A stretch of 64,000 bases of DNA. Source: Streptococcus ictaluri 707-05 (GTDB lineage Bacteria > Bacillota > Bacilli > Lactobacillales > Streptococcaceae). The stretch covers positions 186,001 to 250,000 of the forward strand of contig NZ_AEUX02000006.1 of the NCBI RefSeq assembly GCF_000188015.2, read 5' to 3'. The translations under genes and the position numbers were made by a program. Below, one piece after another: positions 9,334 to 17,323 of this stretch; within the stretch, counting starts at the first letter, position 1; each line of letters starts with the position of its first letter. A model generated the notes under the pieces. The model did not search any database and was not told the origin of the DNA. It worked only from the letters and a program-made list of their open reading frames with translations.

Positions 9334-10194
9334 ATTTTAAAACGTGTCATTGTGGCAAATGATATTGTTGGTATAGGCAAGGTGGCTCAATCAGCCAGTA
9401 TTCCCATTTTATCGACTTGTCTTATTCAACAGGCCATTTTGCCAACTTGTCTTTTATCAAGGCACACAGGTGCTAACAATCGCCCCTATATCCAATCCTT
9501 TTCAAAAGGGCTAGACGCTTTTTTACAGGATTGGCAATCTAATCCCAAACCAAACTATGATGGATTTTTTGCTGGCTATCTTTTTGAGGCTACTGATGCA
9601 GATACGATTCTTGCTTTTTTAGCTAAAGAAAAGTTACCCTTTGTACTTGATCCAATCATGGCAGACAAGGGGCAACTATATAGTCATCTAGGAACTGAAC
9701 ACTTAGATGCTATGACAAAACTGGCTAAAAGAGCGCAATTAGTATTGCCAAATCTTAGTGAAGCGTGTTTATTAAGTAATCAAGCCTTTCCAGGAAATGA
9801 GTATACCAAAGCCGAAATCAAAGAGCTGATGAAGGGGATTTCTCAGTTGGGTCCAGAGCATGTCATTGTAACTGGCCTTTCATTTGATGACCAATCGATA
9901 GGAGTTGCCTATTACAATAGTCATCGTCAGGAGATTTCTTATCATATGAGACCCAAATTACCCTATCATTTCTTTGGAACAGGAGATATCTTCTCTGCTA
10001 TAATGACTGCTGGATTCTTTTACGATTTCCCTATGGAACAAGTAATTGAGATATCACTCGACTTTTTATATCAATCACTTCAAGAAACCCTAAAACTATC
10101 TCAAGATTTAACTTTTGGGATTTGTTTTGAACCCTTTCTGACCGATTTAGGTCTATCATTTAAGAAACTACTGGAGGAAACTCATGACGTCTAA
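9334..10194 (+). CDS. pdxK: Pyridoxal/pyridoxamine kinase (PdxK/PdxY-like)
   Basis: Ribokinase-fold kinase that phosphorylates pyridoxal/pyridoxine/pyridoxamine to the 5'-phosphate form. Seen: N-terminal VANDIVGIGKVA (substrate loop), LPNLSEA, VTGLSFDD, and the anion-hole/catalytic GTGDIFSAI with the key Asp. At about 286 residues it is normal length. Start: AGGAGG (9321-9326) is seven bases before ATT 9334, giving (M)LKRVIVANDI. The only standard start, GTG 9352, is 25 bases from the ribosome site and would remove the first beta strand. Its end overlaps the transporter gene by 11 bases, so the two form an operon. Whether the true substrate is B6 or HMP is not fixed by sequence, but the neighbours favour B6. 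Confidence 0.8.
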   Translation: MLKRVIVANDIVGIGKVAQSASIPILSTCLIQQAILPTCLLSRHTGANNRPYIQSFSKGLDAFLQDWQSNPKPNYDGFFAGYLFEATDADTILAFLAKEKLPFVLDPIMADKGQLYSHLGTEHLDAMTKLAKRAQLVLPNLSEACLLSNQAFPGNEYTKAEIKELMKGISQLGPEHVIVTGLSFDDQSIGVAYYNSHRQEISYHMRPKLPYHFFGTGDIFSAIMTAGFFYDFPMEQVIEISLDFLYQSLQETLKLSQDLTFGICFEPFLTDLGLSFKKLLEETHDV

Positions 10195-10735
10195 AACACT
10201 AGCCCATCAAGTTGAACTAAGTTTGTTCGCTGCCCTTATTTATATATCTGTCGCTTTCTTGCGCATTCCTGTAGGACCTCAATTTGTTCATATTGGTAAT
10301 GCACTGGTTGTTGTGGCTCTTTTATTATATGGCGCAAAAGAAGCAGCATTAGTAGCAACTATTGGTTTGGGAATTTTTGATATTTTGAACGGTTATGCTT
10401 CAGTTGTTTGGATTACTGTTTTAGAATCTTTAATGGTTTGTCTTGTCTTGCACTTTGTTTACGAAAAATGGTTGAAATCACTAGACAATCCTAAGAACGT
10501 GATAACAGTCGCTCTAGTAGCAGCAGTCTTAAAACTAGTAATGATTGTTATCAAATATACCCTTTTTGCTACGATTGGTGGGAATTTACCTCTTCATTTA
10601 GCCCTCGCTACAGCATTTACAAAAGTTGGTGGGAGTTTTGGAACTGCTATTGTAACCGTCATCGCGGTACCTCTTTTATACCCCCTTCTCAAACCATTAA
10701 GCTTTAGTCGCACTAAGTCCGCTAGAGTTTCATAA
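10184..10735 (+). CDS. ECF-transporter S component (probable vitamin B6 uptake)
   Basis: A 183-residue membrane protein with about five or six hydrophobic segments and the small-residue-rich N-terminal helix typical of ECF substrate-binding (S) components. It would bind a vitamin and work with the shared EcfA/A'/T module encoded elsewhere. Overlap with the kinase gene and the divergent MocR-type regulator suggest pyridoxine/pyridoxal as substrate (PdxU-like), an inference from context. Confidence 0.75.
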   Translation: MTSKTLAHQVELSLFAALIYISVAFLRIPVGPQFVHIGNALVVVALLLYGAKEAALVATIGLGIFDILNGYASVVWITVLESLMVCLVLHFVYEKWLKSLDNPKNVITVALVAAVLKLVMIVIKYTLFATIGGNLPLHLALATAFTKVGGSFGTAIVTVIAVPLLYPLLKPLSFSRTKSARVS

Positions 10736-10748
10736 GTATAGACTTTCA

Positions 10749-10777
10749 TTGACAAAAAAACACATTTTTGCCATAAT
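10749..10777 (+). promoter_or_regulatory. Promoter of the ABC-F gene
   Basis: TTGACA (10749-10754), a 17-base spacer and CATAAT (10772-10777). The expected start of transcription near 10784 falls only about six bases before a terminator-like hairpin (10790-10814), so that hairpin lies in the 5' leader of the ABC-F mRNA. Confidence 0.7.
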
Positions 10778-10789
10778 AAGTTAATAAGT

Positions 10790-10814
10790 AAAAGCCGTTT
10801 TTTACGGCTTTTTT
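10790..10814 (+). terminator. Terminator hairpin between the B6 operon and the ABC-F gene
   Basis: AAAAGCCGT / ACGGCTTTT stem followed by T residues. It can terminate the upstream pdx operon, but it also lies between the ABC-F promoter and its start codon. Confidence 0.75.
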
Positions 10815-10835
10815 GATGATTATCGAGGACAAGAC

Positions 10836-12380
10836 ATGAGTATTTTAGAAGTTAAAAACCTTAGTCACGGTTTTGGTGACCGTGCCATTTTTGAAAACGT
10901 CTCTTTTCGTTTATTAAAAGGGGAGCATATTGGTTTGGTTGGTGCCAATGGCGAAGGAAAATCAACCTTTATGAGTATTGTAACTGGGCATTTACAACCG
11001 GATGAAGGGAAAGTTGAATGGTCCAAATATGTGACCGCTGGCTATTTGGATCAACACACTGTCTTAGAAGCCGGTCAAAGTGTGCGAGACGTTCTTAGAA
11101 CAGCTTTTGATGAATTATTTAAAACAGAAGCTAGAATCAATGATATTTACATGTCAATGGCTGATGAAGCAGCAGATGTAGATGCACTAATGGAAGAAGT
11201 TGGTGAACTTCAAGATCGTTTAGAGAGTCGTGATTTTTATACTTTGGATGCTAAGATAGATGAAGTGGCGCGTACCTTAGGAGTCATGGATTTTGGGATG
11301 GAAACAGATATCACTTCCTTATCAGGGGGACAGAGAACTAAGATTTTACTAGCCAAATTATTACTAGAGAAGCCTGATATTCTTCTTCTTGACGAGCCAA
11401 CGAACTATCTAGACGCTGAACATATTGATTGGCTAAAACGTTACTTACAAAACTATGAAAATGCCTTTGTTTTGATTTCTCATGATATTCCCTTTTTAAA
11501 TGATGTGATTAATATCGTCTATCATGTCGAAAATCAAGACTTAGTAAGATATTCAGGAGACTACTATCAATTCCAAGAAGTCTATGAGATGAAAAAATCT
11601 CAACTAGAAGCAACTTATGAGCGCCAACAAAAAGAAATTGCTGATTTGCAAGACTTTGTTAACCGAAACAAAGCTCGTGTGGCCACTCGTAATATGGCAA
11701 TGTCACGTCAGAAAAAGTTGGATAAAATGGATATCATTGAATTGCAGGCAGAAAAGCCAAAACCAAGTTTTGCTTTTAAAGAATCTCGTACGCCAAGTCG
11801 CTTTATCTTCCAAACAAACGATTTAATGATTGGGTATGACCGTCCTCTGACACAAAAGCCCCTCAACCTGAGCTTTGAACGTAATCAGAAAGTTGCTATT
11901 ATTGGAGCCAATGGTATCGGAAAATCAACCCTTCTAAAAAGTCTTCTTGGAATTATTCAACCCCTTCAAGGACAAGTAGAAACTGGTGATTTTATTGATC
12001 TTGGTTACTTTGAGCAAGAAGTTACAGGAGGCAATCGTCAAACCCCACTTCAAGCTGTTTGGGATGCCTTCCCGTCTCTAAATCAAGCAGAAGTTAGAGC
12101 GGCATTAGCTCGTTGTGGTTTAACTTCTAAGCACATCGAAAGTCAAATTCAAGTCCTTTCAGGAGGAGAACAAGCCAAGGTTCGATTCTGCGTGCTGATG
12201 AATCGAGAAAACAATGTTTTAGTCCTTGATGAGCCGACCAATCACTTAGATGTTGATGCTAAAGAAGAATTAAAACGTGCTCTTAAAGCTTTCAAAGGTT
12301 CTATTTTAATGGTTTGTCATGAGCCTGACTTTTATGAAGGTTGGGTAACTGATATTTGGGACTTTAATCAACTGACTTAA
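10836..12380 (+). CDS. ykpA: ABC-F family ATPase (YkpA/YbiT type)
   Basis: Cytoplasmic protein with two ABC nucleotide-binding domains and no membrane part, of the ABC-F family that acts on ribosomes. Domain 1 (residues ~1-250) has Walker A GANGEGKS, signature LSGGQ and Walker B LLLDEPTN. The linker of ~80 charged residues contains the helical arm. Domain 2 (~320-514) has GANGIGKS, LSGGE and LVLDEPTN. The length of 514 is normal. It resembles the housekeeping YkpA/YbiT group more than known resistance ABC-Fs, and no leader peptide is seen. Start ATG 10836 follows GAGGA. Confidence 0.9.
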   Translation: MSILEVKNLSHGFGDRAIFENVSFRLLKGEHIGLVGANGEGKSTFMSIVTGHLQPDEGKVEWSKYVTAGYLDQHTVLEAGQSVRDVLRTAFDELFKTEARINDIYMSMADEAADVDALMEEVGELQDRLESRDFYTLDAKIDEVARTLGVMDFGMETDITSLSGGQRTKILLAKLLLEKPDILLLDEPTNYLDAEHIDWLKRYLQNYENAFVLISHDIPFLNDVINIVYHVENQDLVRYSGDYYQFQEVYEMKKSQLEATYERQQKEIADLQDFVNRNKARVATRNMAMSRQKKLDKMDIIELQAEKPKPSFAFKESRTPSRFIFQTNDLMIGYDRPLTQKPLNLSFERNQKVAIIGANGIGKSTLLKSLLGIIQPLQGQVETGDFIDLGYFEQEVTGGNRQTPLQAVWDAFPSLNQAEVRAALARCGLTSKHIESQIQVLSGGEQAKVRFCVLMNRENNVLVLDEPTNHLDVDAKEELKRALKAFKGSILMVCHEPDFYEGWVTDIWDFNQLT

Positions 12381-12411
12381 TTATAAGTAAATAATATCTA
12401 ACGAACAAAAC

Positions 12412-12425
12412 AAACTGTTTTGTTC
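12412..12425 (+). repeat. Target-site duplication of the intact IS30 element, left copy
   Basis: AAACTGTTTTGTTC recurs at 13589-13602 on the other side of the element. Joining the flanks recreates a terminator hairpin (AACGAACAAAAC / GTTTTGTTCGTT plus T run), the ancestral terminator of the ABC-F gene. Confidence 0.8.
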
Positions 12426-13588
12426 CCGCGTTGTAAAATGAAGTGCAACAAAAAAGACATGTTCGTCTGATATACTAGAATTCCCCAATTCAGTATGGAA
12501 AGCAGATGAACATGTCCAACATTAATTCTACCAGAAAATCATCCTATTCTCATCTTTCAGCCACAGAACGGGGTGAAATTGCTGCTTATCTTAAAATGGG
12601 AAAGAAACCCGCTGAGATTGCTCGACTCTTGGGTCGTCACCGTTCTACAATCTGCCGAGAAATAAAACGTGGTTCAGTAGAACAGGTAAAGGATAAGAAT
12701 GGAAAACAAACCTTCTTCAACGCCTATTTCGCTGATAGTGGGCAACGTGTCTATGAAACCAATCGTCAAAAGAGTTCTTATCTCAAGTTGAATGACTGCT
12801 CCGCTAGGTTCATTGAACAATTAGAATCTGCCTTGACGGCTAACATTCGTCTCCATAGTGTGGATAGTTTTGTTCAGACTTACAAAGTGAACCATCCTGG
12901 AGAAGTCGTCCCCTCTACCAAAACGATTTATCGTTATATCAAAGAGGGGGTATTAGCTATTAAACCAATCGATTTGCCTAAGATGGTTAGTATCAGAAAA
13001 CGTTCTAAGAAAGTCATGAAGACGAATAAGAAGACTTTAGGTAAATCTGTCGAAGAACGTCCAGAATATATTAATGATCGTTCTGAATTTGGGCATTGGG
13101 AGATTGATTTGGTTCTCGGCAAGAAAACCAAAGGTGAAGCTGTTATGTTGACTTTGGTAGAGCGCCAGACACGCTATGCACTAGGAGTTAAGCTAGAAGA
13201 CAAGCAGTCCCAAACCATTAACCGAGCTGTCACGCATCTCATCAGTCAGTATCCTATTGCATCCATCACAGCGGATAATGGTTCTGAGTTTAGTTTACTC
13301 TCAAACTTAGAAGCTGTTGAAGTTTACTTTGCACATCCCTATTCTTCACATGAGAGAGGAAAAAACGAGAACTTCAATGGCCTCCTCAGAGAATATGTCC
13401 CTAAAGGAGTCTCACTTAATCCACTAACCTCTGAAGAACTTGACAATTATATTACTGCCATCAATGAGCGCCCAAGACGACTTCTTCAATATCAATCCTC
13501 AAAATTCCTGTTTGAGCTATCCCGAACAGCTTAACATCTGGAACTCTAGTTATCTATGAACTGGTTGCACTTGACTTGACAATTTGCG
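12426..13588 (+). mobile_element. Complete IS30-family insertion sequence (IS1239-like)
   Basis: 1163 bp with imperfect terminal inverted repeats (TTGTAAAATGAAGTGCAAC against TTGTCAAGTCAAGTGCAAC). It encodes one intact transposase and is flanked by a 14-bp direct repeat. It sits inside the loop and 3' arm of the rho-independent terminator of the ABC-F gene. The frameshifted copy at 1-1138 is almost identical, indicating recent transposition. Confidence 0.92.
12506..13534 (+). CDS. IS30-family transposase
   Basis: 342-residue DDE transposase. The N-terminal helix-turn-helix region contains the IS30-typical ATERGEIAAYLKMGKKPAEIA stretch. The catalytic core has Asp in HWEIDLVLG, Asp in ITADNGSEF and Glu in HERGKNENFNG. 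The frame is complete, so this is the likely active copy that could also move the broken one. A second ATG at 12512 is an equally possible start. Confidence 0.9.
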   Translation: MNMSNINSTRKSSYSHLSATERGEIAAYLKMGKKPAEIARLLGRHRSTICREIKRGSVEQVKDKNGKQTFFNAYFADSGQRVYETNRQKSSYLKLNDCSARFIEQLESALTANIRLHSVDSFVQTYKVNHPGEVVPSTKTIYRYIKEGVLAIKPIDLPKMVSIRKRSKKVMKTNKKTLGKSVEERPEYINDRSEFGHWEIDLVLGKKTKGEAVMLTLVERQTRYALGVKLEDKQSQTINRAVTHLISQYPIASITADNGSEFSLLSNLEAVEVYFAHPYSSHERGKNENFNGLLREYVPKGVSLNPLTSEELDNYITAINERPRRLLQYQSSKFLFELSRTA

Positions 13589-13623
13589 AAACTGTTTTGT
13601 TCGTTTTTATAAATACAAAATAC

Positions 13624-13652
13624 TTGACGATTTCAAGAAGTGGTAGTATAAT
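13624..13652 (+). promoter_or_regulatory. Promoter of the CsbD/YtxH cluster
   Basis: TTGACG (13624-13629), a 17-base spacer and TATAAT (13647-13652). It lies about 205 bases ahead of the first start codon, predicting a long 5' leader. The leader contains ATTAATATATGT (13663-13674) and its exact inverted repeat ACATATATTAAT (13795-13806), which could close it into one large hairpin. Confidence 0.7.
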
Positions 13653-13857
13653 GACAATATAAATTAATATATGTGTTGTCACTTTTATTTAAGCTTGTTA
13701 AATCAAGAAAAAGATATAGTCTTTTTAAACTATTTTTTCAATGATTTACTAGTAATATTAAATACAACAAAAAACAATGTAGTCACTTTGATAAACATAT
13801 ATTAATAACTTTTTGATAAGACAATCTGTGACAAGTTGCTCGAAAGGATGTGACATT

Positions 13858-14070
13858 ATGTCAGAAGAAAAAATGGATGCGAAATTGGATCAGTTTTCAG
13901 GAAAAGTGAAAGAAACTGTTGGCCGTCTCACAGACGACAAAGAATTGGAAACAGAAGGTAAGACAGAACATGCCAAAGGTAAAATCTCTGAAGTATTAGA
14001 AGATGCTAAAGATGGTATCAAGGGATTCATTTCTGGTTTGAAAAATGATAAGGAACATAAAGGAGAATAA
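13858..14070 (+). CDS. CsbD-family stress protein
   Basis: 70-residue, charged, helix-rich protein. The sequence KLDQFSGKVKETVGRLTDDKELETEGK matches the CsbD family of general-stress proteins, whose molecular role is unknown. ATG 13858 is chosen because AAGGATG precedes it. It begins a cluster of small membrane/stress proteins with the next two reading frames. Confidence 0.85.
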   Translation: MSEEKMDAKLDQFSGKVKETVGRLTDDKELETEGKTEHAKGKISEVLEDAKDGIKGFISGLKNDKEHKGE

Positions 14071-14071
14071 G

Positions 14072-14200
14072 GTGAGTATGAAAAAAAGAAATATCAAAAT
14101 GACAGAAGTTCTTCAATTGATTCTTTTAGTGGTTCCAGCAGTGAAATTAGCTAAAAAAATCATTAAGGATAGTAAACAACCCAACACTAACAGAAAGTAG
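14072..14200 (+). CDS. Small membrane peptide (42 aa)
   Basis: Short reading frame between the CsbD and YtxH genes. GTG 14072 follows AAGGAG by about six bases, with an alternative ATG at 14078. It has a basic N-terminus, one hydrophobic segment (LQLILLVVPAVKLA) and a basic/Asn-rich tail, so it is probably a single-pass membrane peptide. Its place in the stress cluster suggests co-expression. No family recognised. Confidence 0.6.
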   Translation: MSMKKRNIKMTEVLQLILLVVPAVKLAKKIIKDSKQPNTNRK

Positions 14201-14208
14201 GCATTTCT

Positions 14209-14657
14209 ATGGCTAAAAAAATCATGGTGTTCTTCTAGGATTAGTTCTTGGATCAGCCGCAGCAACGATTGCATATCTTAGTCTTTCTTCATCTAAGAAA
14301 GACCAATTACTAAAAGAAACCAGTCAAAAAATGGATGACTTAAATGCCTTTTTACAAGATAAAAGCAAAAAAGTCTTTGACACTGTTTCAGAAAAAGTAC
14401 AAGATTCTCGGGATGCCGCAGAAGTTTACGGTGGTATTGCCGCTGAAACTATTGAAGAAAAATGGCAAGAAGCCAAAGATGCTATTGAAGTTTATGGAGG
14501 CATTGCGGCTGAAACTGTTGAAGAGTCTCTAGGACAAGCCAAAGACAAAGTTGATGGTTTGAGTGATTTAACGACAGAAAAACTTCAAGAAAAGATGAAG
14601 CAGTTTAAAGAAACAGAAGCTTCAAACGAAAAAGAATCAGATAAAAACAAAAACTAA
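14209..14657 (+). pseudogene. YtxH-domain membrane/stress protein, frameshifted
   Basis: N-terminal membrane helix (HGVLLGLVLGSAAATIAYLS) followed by a long charged coiled-coil-like part with two near-identical repeats (about 14415-14535, each containing VYGGIAAET) as in YtxH proteins. The start ATG GCT is followed by seven A. With eight A the frame would run through to the stop at 14657. One A is therefore lost and the native start gives only eight residues. Translation could restart at ATG 14331, but that product would lack the membrane anchor. Confidence 0.75.
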
Positions 14658-14707
14658 AGAAAAACTTTTCGATTAAGACAACCCCTTTTTTATAAGACAG
14701 ATAAGAC

Positions 14708-14735
14708 AAAAAAGTGCCTCTTGGGGGCACTTTTT
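14708..14735. terminator. Bidirectional terminator (YtxH / lipid kinase)
   Basis: AAAAAGTGCC / GGCACTTTTT stem with T/A runs on both sides between convergent genes. Confidence 0.85.
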
Positions 14736-15639
14736 ATTTGGCAACGATGATTGAGAGAGCTTTTGGTATGATTTCTAAATGAATCGGTAGGTAATCACTT
14801 TTATCACCATCAATACGACTTCTAGGAATCTTAAAATATCCTTCTTGATAAGGTAATAGATGCAAAGTGTTGGTTTGAAAATGATTGATTTCCTCAGCTT
14901 TTGAAAAATCTCCTCGACGGAAATCATTGATATGCCATAGAAATTTGAAAAAAGAAACTTTCTTCATCGTATATACCTGAAAACAACCGTCATCAGCCTT
15001 TGCTCCTGGTGAAAAAGAAGGAAAGCCAGCAATCGTATTTGTCATCGTTATGAGAAGAAATTTTGTCTTGAGATGTATAGTCTGATGATGACTTACTAAA
15101 GTAAGAGCGTATGTGCGATTTCGCCTTAGAATTCGCCAACTATCCTTTAAAAATGCTAGATGACCAAAGCGACGTTTTTGCTCAGAAGTGACATCAGCCG
15201 CAATATCTGCCAAAAGCCCTAAGGTTAAACTAGAAATCATATAATGATCATTAGCTTTACAAATATCAACTTTTCTCACCTGTCCGGAAAGAATTGTATC
15301 AAGCGCGGCCTGTAATTCTAGAGGTGTATGCAAAGCTTTAGCAAAATTATTAACGGTACCAGATGGAATAAGACCAATAGTTGGATAGGCTCCACCTTCA
15401 TAGATACCCCCTAAAATTTTATTTAAGGTCCCATCTCCTCCAAGTGCTATTACCAGATCAATCTTATCTTTAGCTGCTTTTTGCGCCAGTTGGAAGGCAT
15501 GGTCTGCATTTTTAGGGGTAATGACAGCGACATCATCCTCAGAAAAACCATGCGTCACTAAATAAGCTTTAACCTGGCCTGCTAATTCATCTTCTTTTTT
15601 ACCTGAATTTGGGTTATAAAAAATACGTACCGTTTTCAC
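14734..15639 (-). CDS. Diacylglycerol-kinase-family lipid kinase (DgkB/YegS-like)
   Basis: 301-residue protein of the DAGK catalytic-domain family that phosphorylates diacylglycerol or a related lipid at the membrane. Seen: N-terminal IFYNPNSGKK, the nucleotide-binding glycine motif ALGGDGTLNKIL, and IPSGTVNNFAKAL (SGTxNDFAR-like). The start is GTG 15639, seven bases after AAAGGA. The 3' end shares a bidirectional terminator with the YtxH pseudogene. Confidence 0.85.
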   Translation of the reverse strand: MKTVRIFYNPNSGKKEDELAGQVKAYLVTHGFSEDDVAVITPKNADHAFQLAQKAAKDKIDLVIALGGDGTLNKILGGIYEGGAYPTIGLIPSGTVNNFAKALHTPLELQAALDTILSGQVRKVDICKANDHYMISSLTLGLLADIAADVTSEQKRRFGHLAFLKDSWRILRRNRTYALTLVSHHQTIHLKTKFLLITMTNTIAGFPSFSPGAKADDGCFQVYTMKKVSFFKFLWHINDFRRGDFSKAEEINHFQTNTLHLLPYQEGYFKIPRSRIDGDKSDYLPIHLEIIPKALSIIVAK

Positions 15640-15722
15640 ATAGATTTCCTTTCCTAAATTACTTATGTGTTATTATACCACTTCTCTCAAAAAGTGTCCT
15701 AAGTGACAGTAACTAGTTTATG

Positions 15723-16373
15723 CTAAATCATAAAGAATACAATCGCTAAAAATTGGAGAGCCGAAGCTATTAAAATAAAAAGATGCCAAATCATGTGAAA
15801 GTAGGGTTTCTTTTTAGCATAAAAAGCTGCACCAACTGTGTAAGCTAGACCTCCAAAAAGCATTAAAAGAGCAAAGGTTAAGCTTAATTTAGGAATAATA
15901 ATCGGTAATATAAAAACAACTAACCATCCCATTAGTAAATATAATATTAGACTAAAGCGTTCATTGATGTTTTTGGCTAAGATTTTATAGAGTATCCCAA
16001 AAAGTGTAATACCCCACTGAAATAAGATGATCACGTAACCTAGCCAACCTCTTACCAAAGATAAGGCAACTGGTGTGTAACTACCCGCAATGGCAATATA
16101 AATCATACTATGGTCAATAATACGTAAGACGTATTTTTGTGGGCTACCATATGCCATGGAATGATAGATTGTAGAGGATAAAAACATTAAAAATAAACTA
16201 ATGATAAAAATAGAAATACCTACAGCGGCAATGAGATCATAAGTTTGGTAAGCATAAATGGCAATTATAGGTAACAAAAATAACATGGCTAAAGCTCCCG
16301 CTGCATGAGTCAAGCTATTGGCTAATTCTTCTTTAAAAGATAAAGGCATACTTTGTTTAAAACGTTGTTTCAT
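15723..16373 (-). CDS. Hemolysin-III-family membrane protein (YqfA/PAQR-like)
   Basis: 216 residues with seven hydrophobic segments and the family motifs EELANSLTHAAGA, SSTIYHS (Ser/His), DHSMIYIAIAGSYTP and HMIWH. PAQR/hemolysin-III proteins are metal-dependent membrane hydrolase-like proteins of uncertain bacterial role. GGAGG lies eight bases before ATG 16373, so the longer in-frame reading from 16493 is not the true start. The start overlaps the end of the upstream DUF1836 frame by 17 bases, which suggests translational coupling. Confidence 0.85.
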   Translation of the reverse strand: MKQRFKQSMPLSFKEELANSLTHAAGALAMLFLLPIIAIYAYQTYDLIAAVGISIFIISLFLMFLSSTIYHSMAYGSPQKYVLRIIDHSMIYIAIAGSYTPVALSLVRGWLGYVIILFQWGITLFGILYKILAKNINERFSLILYLLMGWLVVFILPIIIPKLSLTFALLMLFGGLAYTVGAAFYAKKKPYFHMIWHLFILIASALQFLAIVFFMI

Positions 16374-16809
16374 TATTGTTATCCTCCAGAGAAAGTGCCA
16401 TTGTTTGATGATATGATTTAACCGTTTGGCAAGCAAAAGTAATAATTTCGGGAACATAAAGATCTTCTTTGTCCTGATTCCAAGAAGTGACAAAAAGGTT
16501 ATAGAGTTCTTCAGATTGGTAAGAGCTTTACAATTTAGCTAAGACGCGACTTATATCTTGAATGGTAAAGGAAGCTTTGAGTATGCTGATAGCAATTAAA
16601 CGTGCTATTTGTTGTTTTTGATATTTCTTTTTAACAGGTTTTGTGACATAAGAGTGTTTGACATAATTGTTAATCATGGAAGCTGTCAAGCTTTTGGGTG
16701 ACTGACTTAGTTGTAAATCAGTCACTTGATTCACATAGAGCAAGACCTGATCCAAGTATAAATCAAGACTTGGAAGGTCCTGCCAGGCAGGGAGTTTAGT
16801 AAATTTCAT
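16357..16809 (-). pseudogene. DUF1836 protein, nonsense mutation
   Basis: The frame spans 151 codons. The first 93 residues (FTKLPAWQDLPSLDLYLDQV..., a helical DUF1836/YkrK-type domain) are followed by TAA at 16528-16530. The same frame then continues for 56 sensible codons (SSYQSEELYNLF...) to the real stop at 16357, overlapping hemolysin III. A single base change therefore truncated the protein. The function of the family is unknown. Some members look like DNA-binding regulators. Confidence 0.75.
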
Positions 16810-16920
16810 TATATAAAACCTTTAATCTAGTCATCATAACTAGATTATATACTTCATACGATTGGAAATCAAGCTAAAACAGCTATTAATCATGACATAG
16901 AAGCTAAAAAGAAGGTTTCA

Positions 16921-16929
16921 TGCTATAAT
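16921..16929 (+). promoter_or_regulatory. Extended -10 of the original rbgA promoter
   Basis: TGCTATAAT is an extended -10 element, 85 bases before the ATG at 17014 that begins the duplicated rbgA start. No clear -35 is seen. The ICE insertion now separates this promoter from rbgA by 41 kb. Confidence 0.45.
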
Positions 16930-17013
16930 AGTAAATGATTCGTTTCAAAAGATGGATCCACACAGACAGTATAATAATAAGAGATCATTTTTGTAATGAA
17001 AGGAACTAAAACA

Positions 17014-17079
17014 ATGGCGATTATTCAATGGTTGAATGGGATCCATGTTTTATTTTCTATTAAATCGGACTTATTTTGA
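17014..17079 (+). pseudogene. Left-over 5' end of rbgA at attL (22-codon frame)
   Basis: ATG GCG ATT ATT CAA TGG TT repeats the first seven codons of rbgA (58607), then diverges into element DNA and stops at 17077-17079. AAAGGA precedes it. It is the original chromosomal rbgA start severed by integration, and a short peptide may be made from it. Confidence 0.75.
17020..17033 (+). repeat. attL core of the ICE
   Basis: ATTATTCAATGGTT, identical to 58613-58626. Including the five preceding bases and one mismatch the match is 19 of 20. Only the right copy continues into the conserved RbgA sequence WFPGHM. Confidence 0.8.
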
Positions 17080-17094
17080 AGAGTAATTGACTGT

Positions 17095-17119
17095 AAAAAC
17101 CTTTAATGATAGGGTTTTT
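17095..17119 (+). terminator. Terminator just inside the left ICE end
   Basis: AAAAACC / GGTTTTT stem with an 11-base loop followed by T residues. It would stop transcription coming from the original rbgA promoter into the ICE. Confidence 0.6.
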
Positions 17120-17192
17120 GTTTTTATTAGAAATGATTGCTTATTTTAAGCAAAATTATGGTTTGAGCAAAGATAAGCAATAATTATCAAAT

Positions 17193-17216
17193 ATTTGGTG
17201 GGTAATTTGGTGACTA
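17193..17216 (+). repeat. Left-end paired repeats (putative integrase arm sites)
   Basis: ATTTGGTG at 17193-17200 and ATTTGGTGAC at 17205-17214. The 14-mer TAATTTGGTGACTA (17203-17216) is repeated exactly at the right end (58523-58536). Such short direct repeats near attachment sites are typical arm-type binding sites for tyrosine recombinases. Confidence 0.6.
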
Positions 17217-17323
17217 AAAGTTGAGCACTTTGAAATAGAGAAGTTGGTATAAATATAAATAATTATGAGTTATAAAGCGAGTTAACTACAGGTCTTCTCG
17301 TTTTTTTATTTTTAGAAGGAAAA

